Source: JBBQYA01 sp038209155 (GTDB taxonomy: Bacteria; Bacteroidota; Bacteroidia; Sphingobacteriales; Sphingobacteriaceae). Taken from it: a DNA stretch of 64,000 nucleotides. The translations under genes were made by a program, and so were the position numbers. The DNA is taken from the NCBI GenBank assembly GCA_038209155.1, contig JBBQYA010000002.1, positions 5,652 through 69,651 of the forward strand, written 5' to 3'. Below are positions 18,665-26,739 of this stretch, in pieces (positions within the stretch are counted from its first letter, which is position 1; each line of letters opens with the position of its first letter). The notes beneath the pieces were generated by a model, which searched no databases, was not told the DNA's origin, and worked only from the letters and a program-made list of their open reading frames with translations.

Positions 18665-19516
18665 ATGAAATCGACTCTTAAACTTGTTTTCTTTCTTTTT
18701 TTTCTCTCAATTTCTTTTGCTCAGGCGCAATGGGAGCCAGGTGTGGCTTTTGGTGGCTCTGGTTATCAAGGAGAAATGAATTCCAGAAATCCTGTAAAAT
18801 TTACAGATCTGGCAGGTGGAATTTATTTAAGATATAATTTTAGTGATTTTTTTGCCTTTCGAGGATCGCTTTTTATTGGTAATCTTCAAGGTGCAGATTC
18901 GACGTCCAATTTTGCATTTAATAAAGAAAGAAATTTAAGTTTTACCTCCTCCTTAGAAGAACTAGGAACTCAATTAGAGTTTAATTTATTCAGATACCAA
19001 CCAGGTAGTAAAGATTATCGATTCACGCCTTATGTTTTCACTGGATTTAATATTTTCAGATTCAATCCGAAAGCAGTTTATAAAGGACAAGAATTTGAGT
19101 TACAACAATTAGGTACAGAAGGGCAGGGTACTGTATTAAATCCAGAAGGGAAATATTCTTTAGTTAATTTTTCGATTCCATATGGAGTTGGTATTAAATA
19201 TAATTTTTTAGACAACTATACCTTTAATATAGAGGCAGGTTACAGAAGCACAGCAACAGATTATATTGATGATGTAAGTGGAACATATGTAGATAAAGTG
19301 GTTTTGGCGCAAAAAAATGGTTCAAATTCAGCCATTTTCAGTGATAGGTCAGGAGAATTAAATGATGGAGTTTATTCAGGAACTCCAAAAACGCAACGTG
19401 GCGATTTGAAAAAGAGAGATAATTATATGTTTGCTACTATTGGAATTTCATACACCTTTGTAAAAGTACAATGTCCAGGAATTTCTAATTTCCGAAAAAT
19501 TCAAAAACTTAAATAA
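18665..19516 (+). CDS. DUF6089-type outer-membrane beta-barrel protein
   Basis: A 283-residue protein. A signal peptide (1-21, ending QAQ) precedes aromatic-alternating strands typical of an eight- to ten-stranded barrel (YLRYNFSDFFAFRGSLFIG, YGVGIKYNFLDNYTFNIEAGYR). It matches the DUF6089 family found between nadK and uppS in many Bacteroidota. Its place in front of uppS-bamA suggests an envelope function; nothing more specific can be said. Confidence 0.82.
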   Translation: MKSTLKLVFFLFFLSISFAQAQWEPGVAFGGSGYQGEMNSRNPVKFTDLAGGIYLRYNFSDFFAFRGSLFIGNLQGADSTSNFAFNKERNLSFTSSLEELGTQLEFNLFRYQPGSKDYRFTPYVFTGFNIFRFNPKAVYKGQEFELQQLGTEGQGTVLNPEGKYSLVNFSIPYGVGIKYNFLDNYTFNIEAGYRSTATDYIDDVSGTYVDKVVLAQKNGSNSAIFSDRSGELNDGVYSGTPKTQRGDLKKRDNYMFATIGISYTFVKVQCPGISNFRKIQKLK

Positions 19517-19591
19517 ATGTATGTAAATGCAATATTATACATTAGTAAAAAATAAAATATCAAATTACCATTTATTTGGCTGCACAAATTC

Positions 19592-20332
19592 ATGAATTTC
19601 AAAGATCAGATTCTAAGTCAAACTTTACCAAAACATGTTGCTATTATAATGGATGGGAATGGAAGGTGGGCGAAAGAAAAAGGAAAATTCAGAGTTTTTG
19701 GACATAAGAACGGCGTGAGAGCGGTTAGAGACACGGTAGAGGGCGCAGCCGAAATTGGATTAGAAAATCTTTCTTTATATGCTTTTTCTACTGAGAATTG
19801 GAATAGACCTAAATTAGAAGTTAATGCATTAATGGAATTATTAGTTTCGACCATTAACAAAGAAACAGCAACATTAATGGAAAATGATATTCGATTAACG
19901 GCTTTTGGCGATTTAGATTCCTTACCATCATCTTGCCGAAGAGAATTGTATTCTGCCATTGATAAAACAAAAAATAATAAAAGAATGACATTAAACCTTG
20001 CCTTGAGCTACAGTTCAAGAATGGAAATTGTAAATGCCGTGAAAAAAATAGCTTTAGAAGCAAAAGAAGGAAAAATCAATATTGAAGATATAGATGCTGA
20101 TTTATTTTCCGATAATCTAAATAGCGGCTATCTTCCTAATCCTGAATTATTGATTAGAACTAGCGGAGAAAACAGAATCAGTAATTTTATGCTTTGGCAA
20201 ATTGCTTACACAGAACTTTATTTTACCACGAAATTATGGCCCGACTTCCGTCGTGAAGATCTTTTTGAGGCCATATTAAACTACCAAGGTCGCGAACGTA
20301 GATTCGGTTTAATCAGCGAACAGGTTAGCTAA
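19592..20332 (+). CDS. uppS: Isoprenyl transferase (undecaprenyl diphosphate synthase)
   Basis: Cis-prenyltransferase making undecaprenyl diphosphate, the lipid carrier for peptidoglycan and surface glycans. In 246 residues it shows IMDGNGRWAK (catalytic Asp21), the LYAFSTENWNRP segment, LIRTSGE, and TELYFTTKLWPDF. Starts at ATG 19592 after a 75-base spacer. bamA follows directly, an order conserved in the phylum. Confidence 0.96.
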   Translation: MNFKDQILSQTLPKHVAIIMDGNGRWAKEKGKFRVFGHKNGVRAVRDTVEGAAEIGLENLSLYAFSTENWNRPKLEVNALMELLVSTINKETATLMENDIRLTAFGDLDSLPSSCRRELYSAIDKTKNNKRMTLNLALSYSSRMEIVNAVKKIALEAKEGKINIEDIDADLFSDNLNSGYLPNPELLIRTSGENRISNFMLWQIAYTELYFTTKLWPDFRREDLFEAILNYQGRERRFGLISEQVS

Positions 20333-20356
20333 GTACAATTGAATTTATCCCTTTTA

Positions 20357-22849
20357 ATGAAAAATTTTTTTCTTACTATTTTTTTGTGTTGCAGCTTTTT
20401 AATCTCAAAAGCTCAAGATAGTACCTTAATTGACCTTAATTACAATCAACCGACAGAATATACTTTGGCAGGTCTTACTGTGAGTGGAACCAGATTTTTG
20501 GATCAAAATGCATTAATTACTTTATCTGGTTTGACCGTTGGAGAAAAAATCAAAATCCCTGGAGACAAAATTGCAAAAGCAATCAATAACCTTTGGAAAC
20601 AAGGTCTTTTTGAAGATATAGAAGTAAATGTTACAAAAATTCTGGGTGATAATATTTTCTTGGATATGTACTTACAAGAGCGGCCTAGACTTTCTAAATT
20701 TCAGTTTATTGGAATTAAAAAAGGAGAAGTAGACGAAATTAAAGATAAAATAAAATTATTTCAAGGCAAAGTGGTGAATGATAACCTAATAAAAAATACA
20801 TCAAATACCATAGTAAAATATTATCAAGAAAAAGGTTTTCTGAATGCAACAGTTTCTATAACCCAAAAACCAGATACAGCTTTAAGTAATAGTGTTATTG
20901 TTTTAATTAAAATTGAAAAAAAAAATAAGATAAAAATAAATAAAATAAATATTACTGGAAACACAAATGTAGAGGCAAAAAAGTTAAAAAAAAGCATGAA
21001 GGATACTAAAGAGCGTAAGATTTACAATGTCTTTAAAACTTCAAAATTTCAAGAAAACACGTATGAGGAAGATAAAGTAAAACTTCTTCAAACGTACTCC
21101 AATTTAGGATATCGTGATGCTTACATTATAAAAGATACCGTTTACAAATACAATGAAATGGCGGTAAACGTGGAAATAAACATTTTTGAAGGGCCTAAAT
21201 ATTATTTTGGAAACGTAAATTGGGTAGGAAATACCAAATATTCCTCAGAAGCTCTCACTACCATTTTAGGATTGAAAAAAGGAGATGTTTACAATGCTCA
21301 AGAATTAGAAACCCGATTACAACAAAATCCAAATGGGCGAGATATATCATCTCTTTATTTAGATGATGGATATTTGTTTTTCAATGTTTCTCCTTTTGAA
21401 ACCAGGGTATATAATGATACCATAGATTTGGAAATCAGAATTACAGAAGGTGCTCAAGCGACTATCAATAAAGTAACGGTTCAAGGAAATTTAAAAACAA
21501 ATGATAAAGTTGTATTACGAGAAATAAGAACCAAACCCGGGCAAAAATTTTCTAGAGCAGATATTATAAGAACAACCAGAGAAATTGCACAATTAGGATA
21601 CTTTGACGATCAAAAAACAAATGTAATTCCAAAACCTAATCCACAAGATGGTACAGTGGATTTGCAATTCATTGTGGAAGAAAAACCTGCAGATCAGATT
21701 GAACTTTCAGGAGGTTTCGGGGCTGGAACCATTGTGGGTACTCTTGGATTATCGTTTAATAATTTTTCTTTACGCAATATCTTTAATGGAAAGGCTTATG
21801 CTCCGATTCCTACTGGCGATGGGCAAAGATTAAGTTTAAGAGCTCAAGCAAATGGCAGATCATTTCAATCGTATAATTTTTCTTTTACTGAACCTTGGTT
21901 TGGAGGTAAAAAACCAATCAGTTTTGGAGCTTCTTTTTTCCGATCTTTACAAACTAATAATAGGCGAATAAGTGATCCTTTAAGTACTTATATTATTGTA
22001 AATGGAGTAGGGGTTACTTTGGGAAAAAGATTGAAAAGACCAGATGATTTTTTTGTATTGAATTATGGAATTAATTTTCAGCAATATCAGTTGAAGGATA
22101 ATCCCAGTTTAATTTTCAGTAATGGAACTGCTTATAATATTAATTTTTCTCAATCTCTATCCAGAAATTCAGTAGATGCTCCAATCTATCCAAAATCGGG
22201 ATCTAATATTCAAGTGAGTTTACAGGTGACACCGCCTTATTCTTTTATAAATGGAAATGTGTACGACCAATTTACCGATCCAAAAGAAAAATACAAATTA
22301 GTAGAATATCATAAATGGAAATTTGATGCTACCCAATTTATTCGGGTATACGGCAATTTAGTATTGAATTTGAAAACCCAATTTGGTTTAGTAGGTTTTT
22401 ACAATTCTGGTATAGGAATTTCACCTTTTGAAAAATTTAGATTAGGTGGTGATGGGCTTACTGGATTCAATTTCCTTACTGGTTCAGAAATTATTGGACT
22501 TCGTGGATATGAAAATAATTCAATTGTGCCAGAGCCAAACCAAGGCGACGATGGAAGTCCAATTTTTAATAAATATGTAATAGAATTGCGACATCCTATT
22601 ACACAATCTCAATCATCCACAATATTTTTACTTGCGTTTGCCGAAGGTGGGAATACTTGGAATACGTTTAATAAATTCCAACCGTTCAATGTAAAACGAT
22701 CAGTAGGAGTTGGTGTTCGAATTTTCTTACCTATATTTGGGCTACTCGGGCTCGATTATGGATATGGTTTCGATGCTATTCCAGGAAACGAAACAGCCAA
22801 TAAAGGGCAGTTTCATTTTTCTATTAGTCAGAGTTTAGGAGGATTTTAA
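20357..22849 (+). CDS. bamA: BamA/Omp85 outer-membrane protein assembly factor
   Basis: Central subunit of the beta-barrel assembly machine. From the ATG at 20357 the protein is 830 residues: a signal peptide (MKNFFLTIFLCCSFLISKAQ), then five POTRA domains (about 30-430, glycine-turn patterns such as GNTNVEAKKLKKS and NLKTNDKVVLREI), then the 16-strand surface-antigen barrel with the FRLGGDGLTGF lid motif and a terminal Phe. A TTG at 20339 would add six residues before the signal peptide and is less likely. The two following ompH genes encode matching periplasmic chaperones. Confidence 0.95.
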   Translation: MKNFFLTIFLCCSFLISKAQDSTLIDLNYNQPTEYTLAGLTVSGTRFLDQNALITLSGLTVGEKIKIPGDKIAKAINNLWKQGLFEDIEVNVTKILGDNIFLDMYLQERPRLSKFQFIGIKKGEVDEIKDKIKLFQGKVVNDNLIKNTSNTIVKYYQEKGFLNATVSITQKPDTALSNSVIVLIKIEKKNKIKINKINITGNTNVEAKKLKKSMKDTKERKIYNVFKTSKFQENTYEEDKVKLLQTYSNLGYRDAYIIKDTVYKYNEMAVNVEINIFEGPKYYFGNVNWVGNTKYSSEALTTILGLKKGDVYNAQELETRLQQNPNGRDISSLYLDDGYLFFNVSPFETRVYNDTIDLEIRITEGAQATINKVTVQGNLKTNDKVVLREIRTKPGQKFSRADIIRTTREIAQLGYFDDQKTNVIPKPNPQDGTVDLQFIVEEKPADQIELSGGFGAGTIVGTLGLSFNNFSLRNIFNGKAYAPIPTGDGQRLSLRAQANGRSFQSYNFSFTEPWFGGKKPISFGASFFRSLQTNNRRISDPLSTYIIVNGVGVTLGKRLKRPDDFFVLNYGINFQQYQLKDNPSLIFSNGTAYNINFSQSLSRNSVDAPIYPKSGSNIQVSLQVTPPYSFINGNVYDQFTDPKEKYKLVEYHKWKFDATQFIRVYGNLVLNLKTQFGLVGFYNSGIGISPFEKFRLGGDGLTGFNFLTGSEIIGLRGYENNSIVPEPNQGDDGSPIFNKYVIELRHPITQSQSSTIFLLAFAEGGNTWNTFNKFQPFNVKRSVGVGVRIFLPIFGLLGLDYGYGFDAIPGNETANKGQFHFSISQSLGGF

Positions 22850-22862
22850 CTTTTATAATACA

Positions 22863-23522
22863 ATGAAGAAAATATTTTTATTAGTAACAATTGCCTTGTT
22901 TTTTGAAAATTCTTGGGCACAAAAAATTGGTTTTGTAGATACTGAATACATCTTAAAACATGTTCCAGAATATACATCTGCACAACGGCAATTGGATGAT
23001 TTATCAGTAAATTGGCAAAAAGAGGTGGATAAAAAATACGATGAAATAGATAAATTATATAAAGCTTACCAAGCGGAACAAATTCTATTATCAGAAGATA
23101 TGCGAAAAGCAAAGGAACAAGAAATAGTAGACAAGGAAAAAGCAGCTAAAGATTATCAAAAGCAGAAATTTGGTTTTGAAGGGGAGCTTTTTCAAAAAAG
23201 AAAAGATTTAGTTAAACCAGTTCAAGACAAAATTTACAATGCAGTTCAAAAAGTGGCTGAGGAGGGAGCTTTTGGGTTTTTATTCGATAAAACTAGCGAT
23301 TTAATTATGATTTATTCAAGCTCAAAATACAATAAAAGCGATGATGTAATTATAAAAATGGGATACAAACCCGGTCAAATAGTTGGTGGAGATGCTCCAA
23401 AATCCAATCCTTCACAAGATGTAAGTACACCTAATAGACCAAACCAAACTGCTCCAGCAAAAACAAATCAGCAGCCAGTAAAATCTCCGCCAGTTACTCA
23501 ACCAATAAAAGACAGAAAATAG
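22863..23522 (+). CDS. Skp/OmpH-family periplasmic chaperone, first copy
   Basis: A 219-residue secreted protein: signal peptide (1-19, ending SWAQ), the OmpH opening IGFVDTEYILKHVPEY, a long coiled coil (about 45-115) and a closing small beta region. A proline/asparagine-rich tail (about 175-219) is longer than in classic Skp. Known: Skp trimers hold unfolded outer-membrane proteins in the periplasm and hand them to BamA. The gene lies 13 bases after bamA, so co-expression is expected. Confidence 0.92.
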   Translation: MKKIFLLVTIALFFENSWAQKIGFVDTEYILKHVPEYTSAQRQLDDLSVNWQKEVDKKYDEIDKLYKAYQAEQILLSEDMRKAKEQEIVDKEKAAKDYQKQKFGFEGELFQKRKDLVKPVQDKIYNAVQKVAEEGAFGFLFDKTSDLIMIYSSSKYNKSDDVIIKMGYKPGQIVGGDAPKSNPSQDVSTPNRPNQTAPAKTNQQPVKSPPVTQPIKDRK

Positions 23523-23623
23523 AATTGGATTTTTATAAATTAAATTCTATTCTTACATTAAATAAAACAACTCAACGTAAAATTTTAAACAAAAACAATT
23601 TTAAAAAATCAGAATCAAAAAGG

Positions 23624-24202
23624 ATGAAAAACATAATCAAAGTTGCCTTAGTAGCAATATTAGTCACTTTAGGAAATAGTAAATTATTTGCTCAGTCAAC
23701 AAAATTTGGACATATAAATTCAGCTGAATTGTTGAGTATGATGCCAGAAATCAAAGAAGCAGATAAATTGTTGCAAACCTATGGAGCACAATTGGAATCA
23801 CAATTAAAAATGATGACTGCAGAATATCAATCAAAAGTAGAAAAATATCAAGGTGAAGAGGCAATGATGGCTGATGCAATAAAACAATCCAAAGTAAAGG
23901 AAATTACAGACTTAGAAGGTAGAATTCAAGAATTTCAACAAACCGCTCAAGAATCTGTAACAAAGAAAAAAGAAGAGTTATATTCTCCAATATTGAAAAA
24001 AGCGGAAGATGCAATTAACTCGGTAGCTAAAGAAAATAATTTTTCTTATGTTTTTGATAAAAGCGTTGGAGCAGTTATTTACGCTCAAGATTCAGATAAT
24101 ATCATGGATTTGGTAAAAAAGAAATTGAATGTCACTGGAATTTCACCAGCAGTTGTTCCAGCGCCAGCAAGTTCTCCTGAAAAAACAACACCCAAAAAAT
24201 AA
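23624..24202 (+). CDS. Skp/OmpH-family periplasmic chaperone, second copy
   Basis: A 192-residue paralogue of the preceding gene: signal peptide (ending LFAQ), FGHINSAELLSMMPEI, coiled coil (about 50-115), and a proline/alanine tail. I moved the start from the TTG at 23525 to the ATG at 23624. Only this gives a proper signal peptide, and AAAAGG sits five bases before it as a ribosome binding site. A strong terminator follows at 24221-24263, marking the end of the bamA-ompH-ompH transcription unit. Confidence 0.92.
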   Translation: MKNIIKVALVAILVTLGNSKLFAQSTKFGHINSAELLSMMPEIKEADKLLQTYGAQLESQLKMMTAEYQSKVEKYQGEEAMMADAIKQSKVKEITDLEGRIQEFQQTAQESVTKKKEELYSPILKKAEDAINSVAKENNFSYVFDKSVGAVIYAQDSDNIMDLVKKKLNVTGISPAVVPAPASSPEKTTPKK

Positions 24203-24220
24203 AATTGCAAAAACTATTTG

Positions 24221-24263
24221 AAAGGGATTATAAATCACGTAATTTGTGATTTATAATCCCTTT
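24221..24263 (+). terminator. Strong intrinsic terminator after the second ompH gene
   Basis: An 18-base perfect stem: AAAGGGATTATAAATCAC (24221-24238) with GTGATTTATAATCCCTTT (24246-24263), loop of seven, followed by T residues. It ends six bases before the murI start codon. Confidence 0.88.
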
Positions 24264-24268
24264 TTAAT

Positions 24269-25075
24269 TTGAATTCAACACAACCCATAGGTATATTTGA
24301 TTCTGGTATCGGAGGCCTCACTGTCGCCAATGCAATTCATAAATTACTCCCATCGGAAAGCTTAATCTACTATGGAGATACTGCCCATTTTCCATATGGC
24401 GATAAATCTCCTGAAGCTATTAGTAAATATAGTGAAGGTGTAGCTAAATTTTTGATTTCTAAAAATTGTAAAGCAATAGTTATAGCCTGCAATACTGCGT
24501 CTAGTTTAGGATTTGAAACGGTAAAAAAATTAGTTGGAGATTCTATTTTAGTAATTAATGTAATAGACCCTGTAATTGAATTAATAGAAAATCTTAATCA
24601 TATAAATAGAGTAGGTGTGATAGCGACTAAAGGAACAATAAAATCAAAAGTATATGATACAAAACTCCTAAAAATAGACCGTGAGATACAAGTGCAAACA
24701 TTAGCAACTCCATTATTAGCACCCATGATCGAGGAAGGTTTTTTTAATAATAACATTAGTAAAACAATTATTCACTCTTATTTATCGCGACCAAAATTAA
24801 AAAAAATAGATGCCATCATACTGGCTTGTACTCATTATCCGCTCATAAAGCCTGAAATTGCAGCCTACTATAAAGCTAAAATTGAAATAATAGATAATGC
24901 TTTGGTTACAGCAGAGTATATTAAAATTAAATTAAAAGAATTAGATTTATTGAGCGATAGTAAAAATCCAAAACTTCAATTTTATGTTTCTGATTTTACC
25001 ACTTCTTTTCAAAATAGTACTAAAGTTTTCTTTGAAGATAAAGTTCATTTAGAACTAAAAAATATCTGGAAATAG
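24269..25075 (+). CDS. murI: Glutamate racemase
   Basis: Cofactor-independent racemase supplying D-glutamate for peptidoglycan, 268 residues. It opens IGIFDSGIGGLTVANAI. The two catalytic cysteines are Cys74 (VIACNTASS) and Cys187 (LACTHYPLI), and the YYGDTAHFPYG segment is typical. Start is TTG at 24269: no ATG lies near, and the N-terminus then matches the family. The terminator of the upstream operon ends six bases earlier, so little room remains for a leader or ribosome binding site; expression probably relies on read-through or a leader containing that hairpin. Confidence 0.95.
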   Translation: MNSTQPIGIFDSGIGGLTVANAIHKLLPSESLIYYGDTAHFPYGDKSPEAISKYSEGVAKFLISKNCKAIVIACNTASSLGFETVKKLVGDSILVINVIDPVIELIENLNHINRVGVIATKGTIKSKVYDTKLLKIDREIQVQTLATPLLAPMIEEGFFNNNISKTIIHSYLSRPKLKKIDAIILACTHYPLIKPEIAAYYKAKIEIIDNALVTAEYIKIKLKELDLLSDSKNPKLQFYVSDFTTSFQNSTKVFFEDKVHLELKNIWK

Positions 25076-25096
25076 TCATGATACTCTAGACTATTT
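25070..25096 (+). terminator. Hairpin over the murI stop codon
   Basis: AAATAGTC (25070-25077) pairs with GACTATTT (25089-25096), loop of 11. The stop codon TAG of murI lies inside the 5' arm. No immediate U-tract follows, so it is a weak terminator candidate. Confidence 0.35.
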
Positions 25097-25447
25097 GCTG
25101 AAAAAAAATTTTAAATTACAAGAAACAATTAGACTAATTTTTCGCAATATCTAAACCTTATATCTCTAATAATAAATAAGTTTTTTTTATAATAATTTGT
25201 ATTTATTATTACGAAGTTAATAATTGGAATTTTAAATTAACATGCTGTCAAAAGTGTTACAGCGAAGATTTAATTCAGAAGTTGTATAAAATTTCTACAC
25301 AATTATTTTAATAATTTGAACTAATTTATATTCTAAAAAAAATAATTCCAAACCGAATAGGGGTAACAAATACTTTACTTGTCATACATAAAAGAAGGAT
25401 AAAATTTGTGTGCGGTAAAGCATAGATTTGCATAAAAAATAAATCTC
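25097..25447. other. AT-rich intergenic spacer before the chimeric sigma gene
   Basis: About 350 bases with no open frame of note and no repeat I can support. Apart from the -7 box at its right end I see nothing recognisable. Its length suggests leader or promoter sequence of the sigma operon. Confidence 0.4.
25423..25430 (+). promoter_or_regulatory. Candidate -7 box (TAGATTTG) for the sigma chimera
   Basis: TAnnTTTG 17 bases before the TTG start at 25448. A TTG triplet lies 14 bases further upstream (25406-25408), closer than the usual -33 spacing. Confidence 0.35.
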
Positions 25448-26638
25448 TTGCTAACTCAGGAAATAAAAGATATTCATACGAATTTTAGTTTCAGTGAGCA
25501 ACTGTACAAAAGAAGTTTTAAGGATTATTATTCACCACTCTGTCAGTTTGCTTTTAACATTTTGAGCGATCAAGATGAAGCTGAAGAAATAGTTCAAAAT
25601 GTTTTTTATAAATGGTGGGAAAAGCGTGAAAGTTTGGAGATTACCCAATCCATAAAGTCTTATTTGTATAAATCTGTACACAACGCAAGTCTAAATAGAT
25701 TGAAACATGAAAATATAAAGGATAATTATAAACAGTATAATGCCACGCAAATAGATAACAATCCAATGTATGCAACAGAGAATCTTCACTTGAAAGAAAT
25801 GGAAATGGAATTATACAAAGCGATAGAATCATTGCCAGAACAGTGCAGAAGAGTATTTAAATTGAGTCGTTTTGAAGAATTGAAATATGCAGAAATTGCG
25901 AATCAATTAGAGATTTCGATAAAAAGAGTTGAAAACCCTCAAATAGCGGGGTCTGTAAATGTTGCTTATGGTAAAACATCAGGTTTGCAAATAGCTTCTT
26001 TAGTGAATATAAATGCAAATGAAATCTCTGGAGCTCAAATTTCTGGCTTAGTAAACATTGCAAATAAAGTAAATAAAGGTTTTCAATTAGGTTTGGTTAA
26101 TTATGCAGATTCATCAAACTCGATTCCGATCGGTCTTTTTAGTTTTGTAAGAAAAGGTGGGTATAGGCGCCTTGAAATTGGAATAAATGAACAAGCTTTC
26201 ATCAACGCTTCTCTAAAAACTGGTGTGCGTAGATTTTACACAATCTTCCAATCTGGAATTTGGTCTCAACAAACTTCTAAACCTATTTGGTCTTATGGTT
26301 TAGGAATCGGTAAAAGTGTGTTTTTTAAAAATAATTGGAATTTTGATTTTCAAGGAACTCATGCATTTGTAAATAATGGTAACTCATTAAATACAGACAA
26401 TCAATTAATAAAAATTCATTTTATAGTTGAAAAGAAGTTATCTAAAAGCACGTCATTAGCTGTTGGTCCAGTTGTTAATGGTTTTTTTGAAAAAAAATTC
26501 CAAAATAATGGAAAACTAATCTCTGATTTTGTTCCTTATGATCTTAAAACTTATGATTTAATTAATAACACCGTAAAGACTTGGATTGGTTTTACAGCAT
26601 CAATTCGCTTTTTTGATGTTAATGGTTTTGGTAAATAA
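25448..26638 (+). CDS. Chimeric ORF: truncated ECF sigma factor fused to an LA_2272-like surface-repeat barrel
   Basis: Residues 1-163 are an ECF (SigE-type, Bacteroidota subgroup) sigma factor. Region 2 runs about 20-90 (DEAEEIVQNVFYKWWEKRE) and region 4 starts about 115 (LPEQCRRVFKLSRFEELKYA). The recognition helix breaks off at ISIKRVEN (155-163). From Pro164 the frame continues directly into repeats of the type QIAGSVNVA, QIASLVNIN, QISGLVNIA and QLGLVNYADS, then IPIGLFSFV and a beta-rich end. This resembles the C-terminal half of LA_2272-type surface-repeat outer-membrane proteins. The hybrid has no signal peptide, so the barrel part could not reach the outer membrane. I infer a deletion that removed the sigma C-terminus, any anti-sigma gene and the barrel's N-terminal part. 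An assembly error is the alternative. Start TTG at 25448; the first in-frame Met is residue 107. Confidence 0.8.
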   Translation: MLTQEIKDIHTNFSFSEQLYKRSFKDYYSPLCQFAFNILSDQDEAEEIVQNVFYKWWEKRESLEITQSIKSYLYKSVHNASLNRLKHENIKDNYKQYNATQIDNNPMYATENLHLKEMEMELYKAIESLPEQCRRVFKLSRFEELKYAEIANQLEISIKRVENPQIAGSVNVAYGKTSGLQIASLVNINANEISGAQISGLVNIANKVNKGFQLGLVNYADSSNSIPIGLFSFVRKGGYRRLEIGINEQAFINASLKTGVRRFYTIFQSGIWSQQTSKPIWSYGLGIGKSVFFKNNWNFDFQGTHAFVNNGNSLNTDNQLIKIHFIVEKKLSKSTSLAVGPVVNGFFEKKFQNNGKLISDFVPYDLKTYDLINNTVKTWIGFTASIRFFDVNGFGK

Positions 26639-26739
26639 TTTTCTTCAACAACTAATTAAAATCCAATTAATAAAAAAAGTAAAATGGCAATAAGGGTACT
26701 CTCTTTTACAATTGTCATAATATAAAAATAAAATAAAAT

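Noticed and set aside
19618..20063. Two overlapping antisense open frames in uppS.
   Set aside because: Shadow frames of a highly conserved enzyme gene; no independent evidence.
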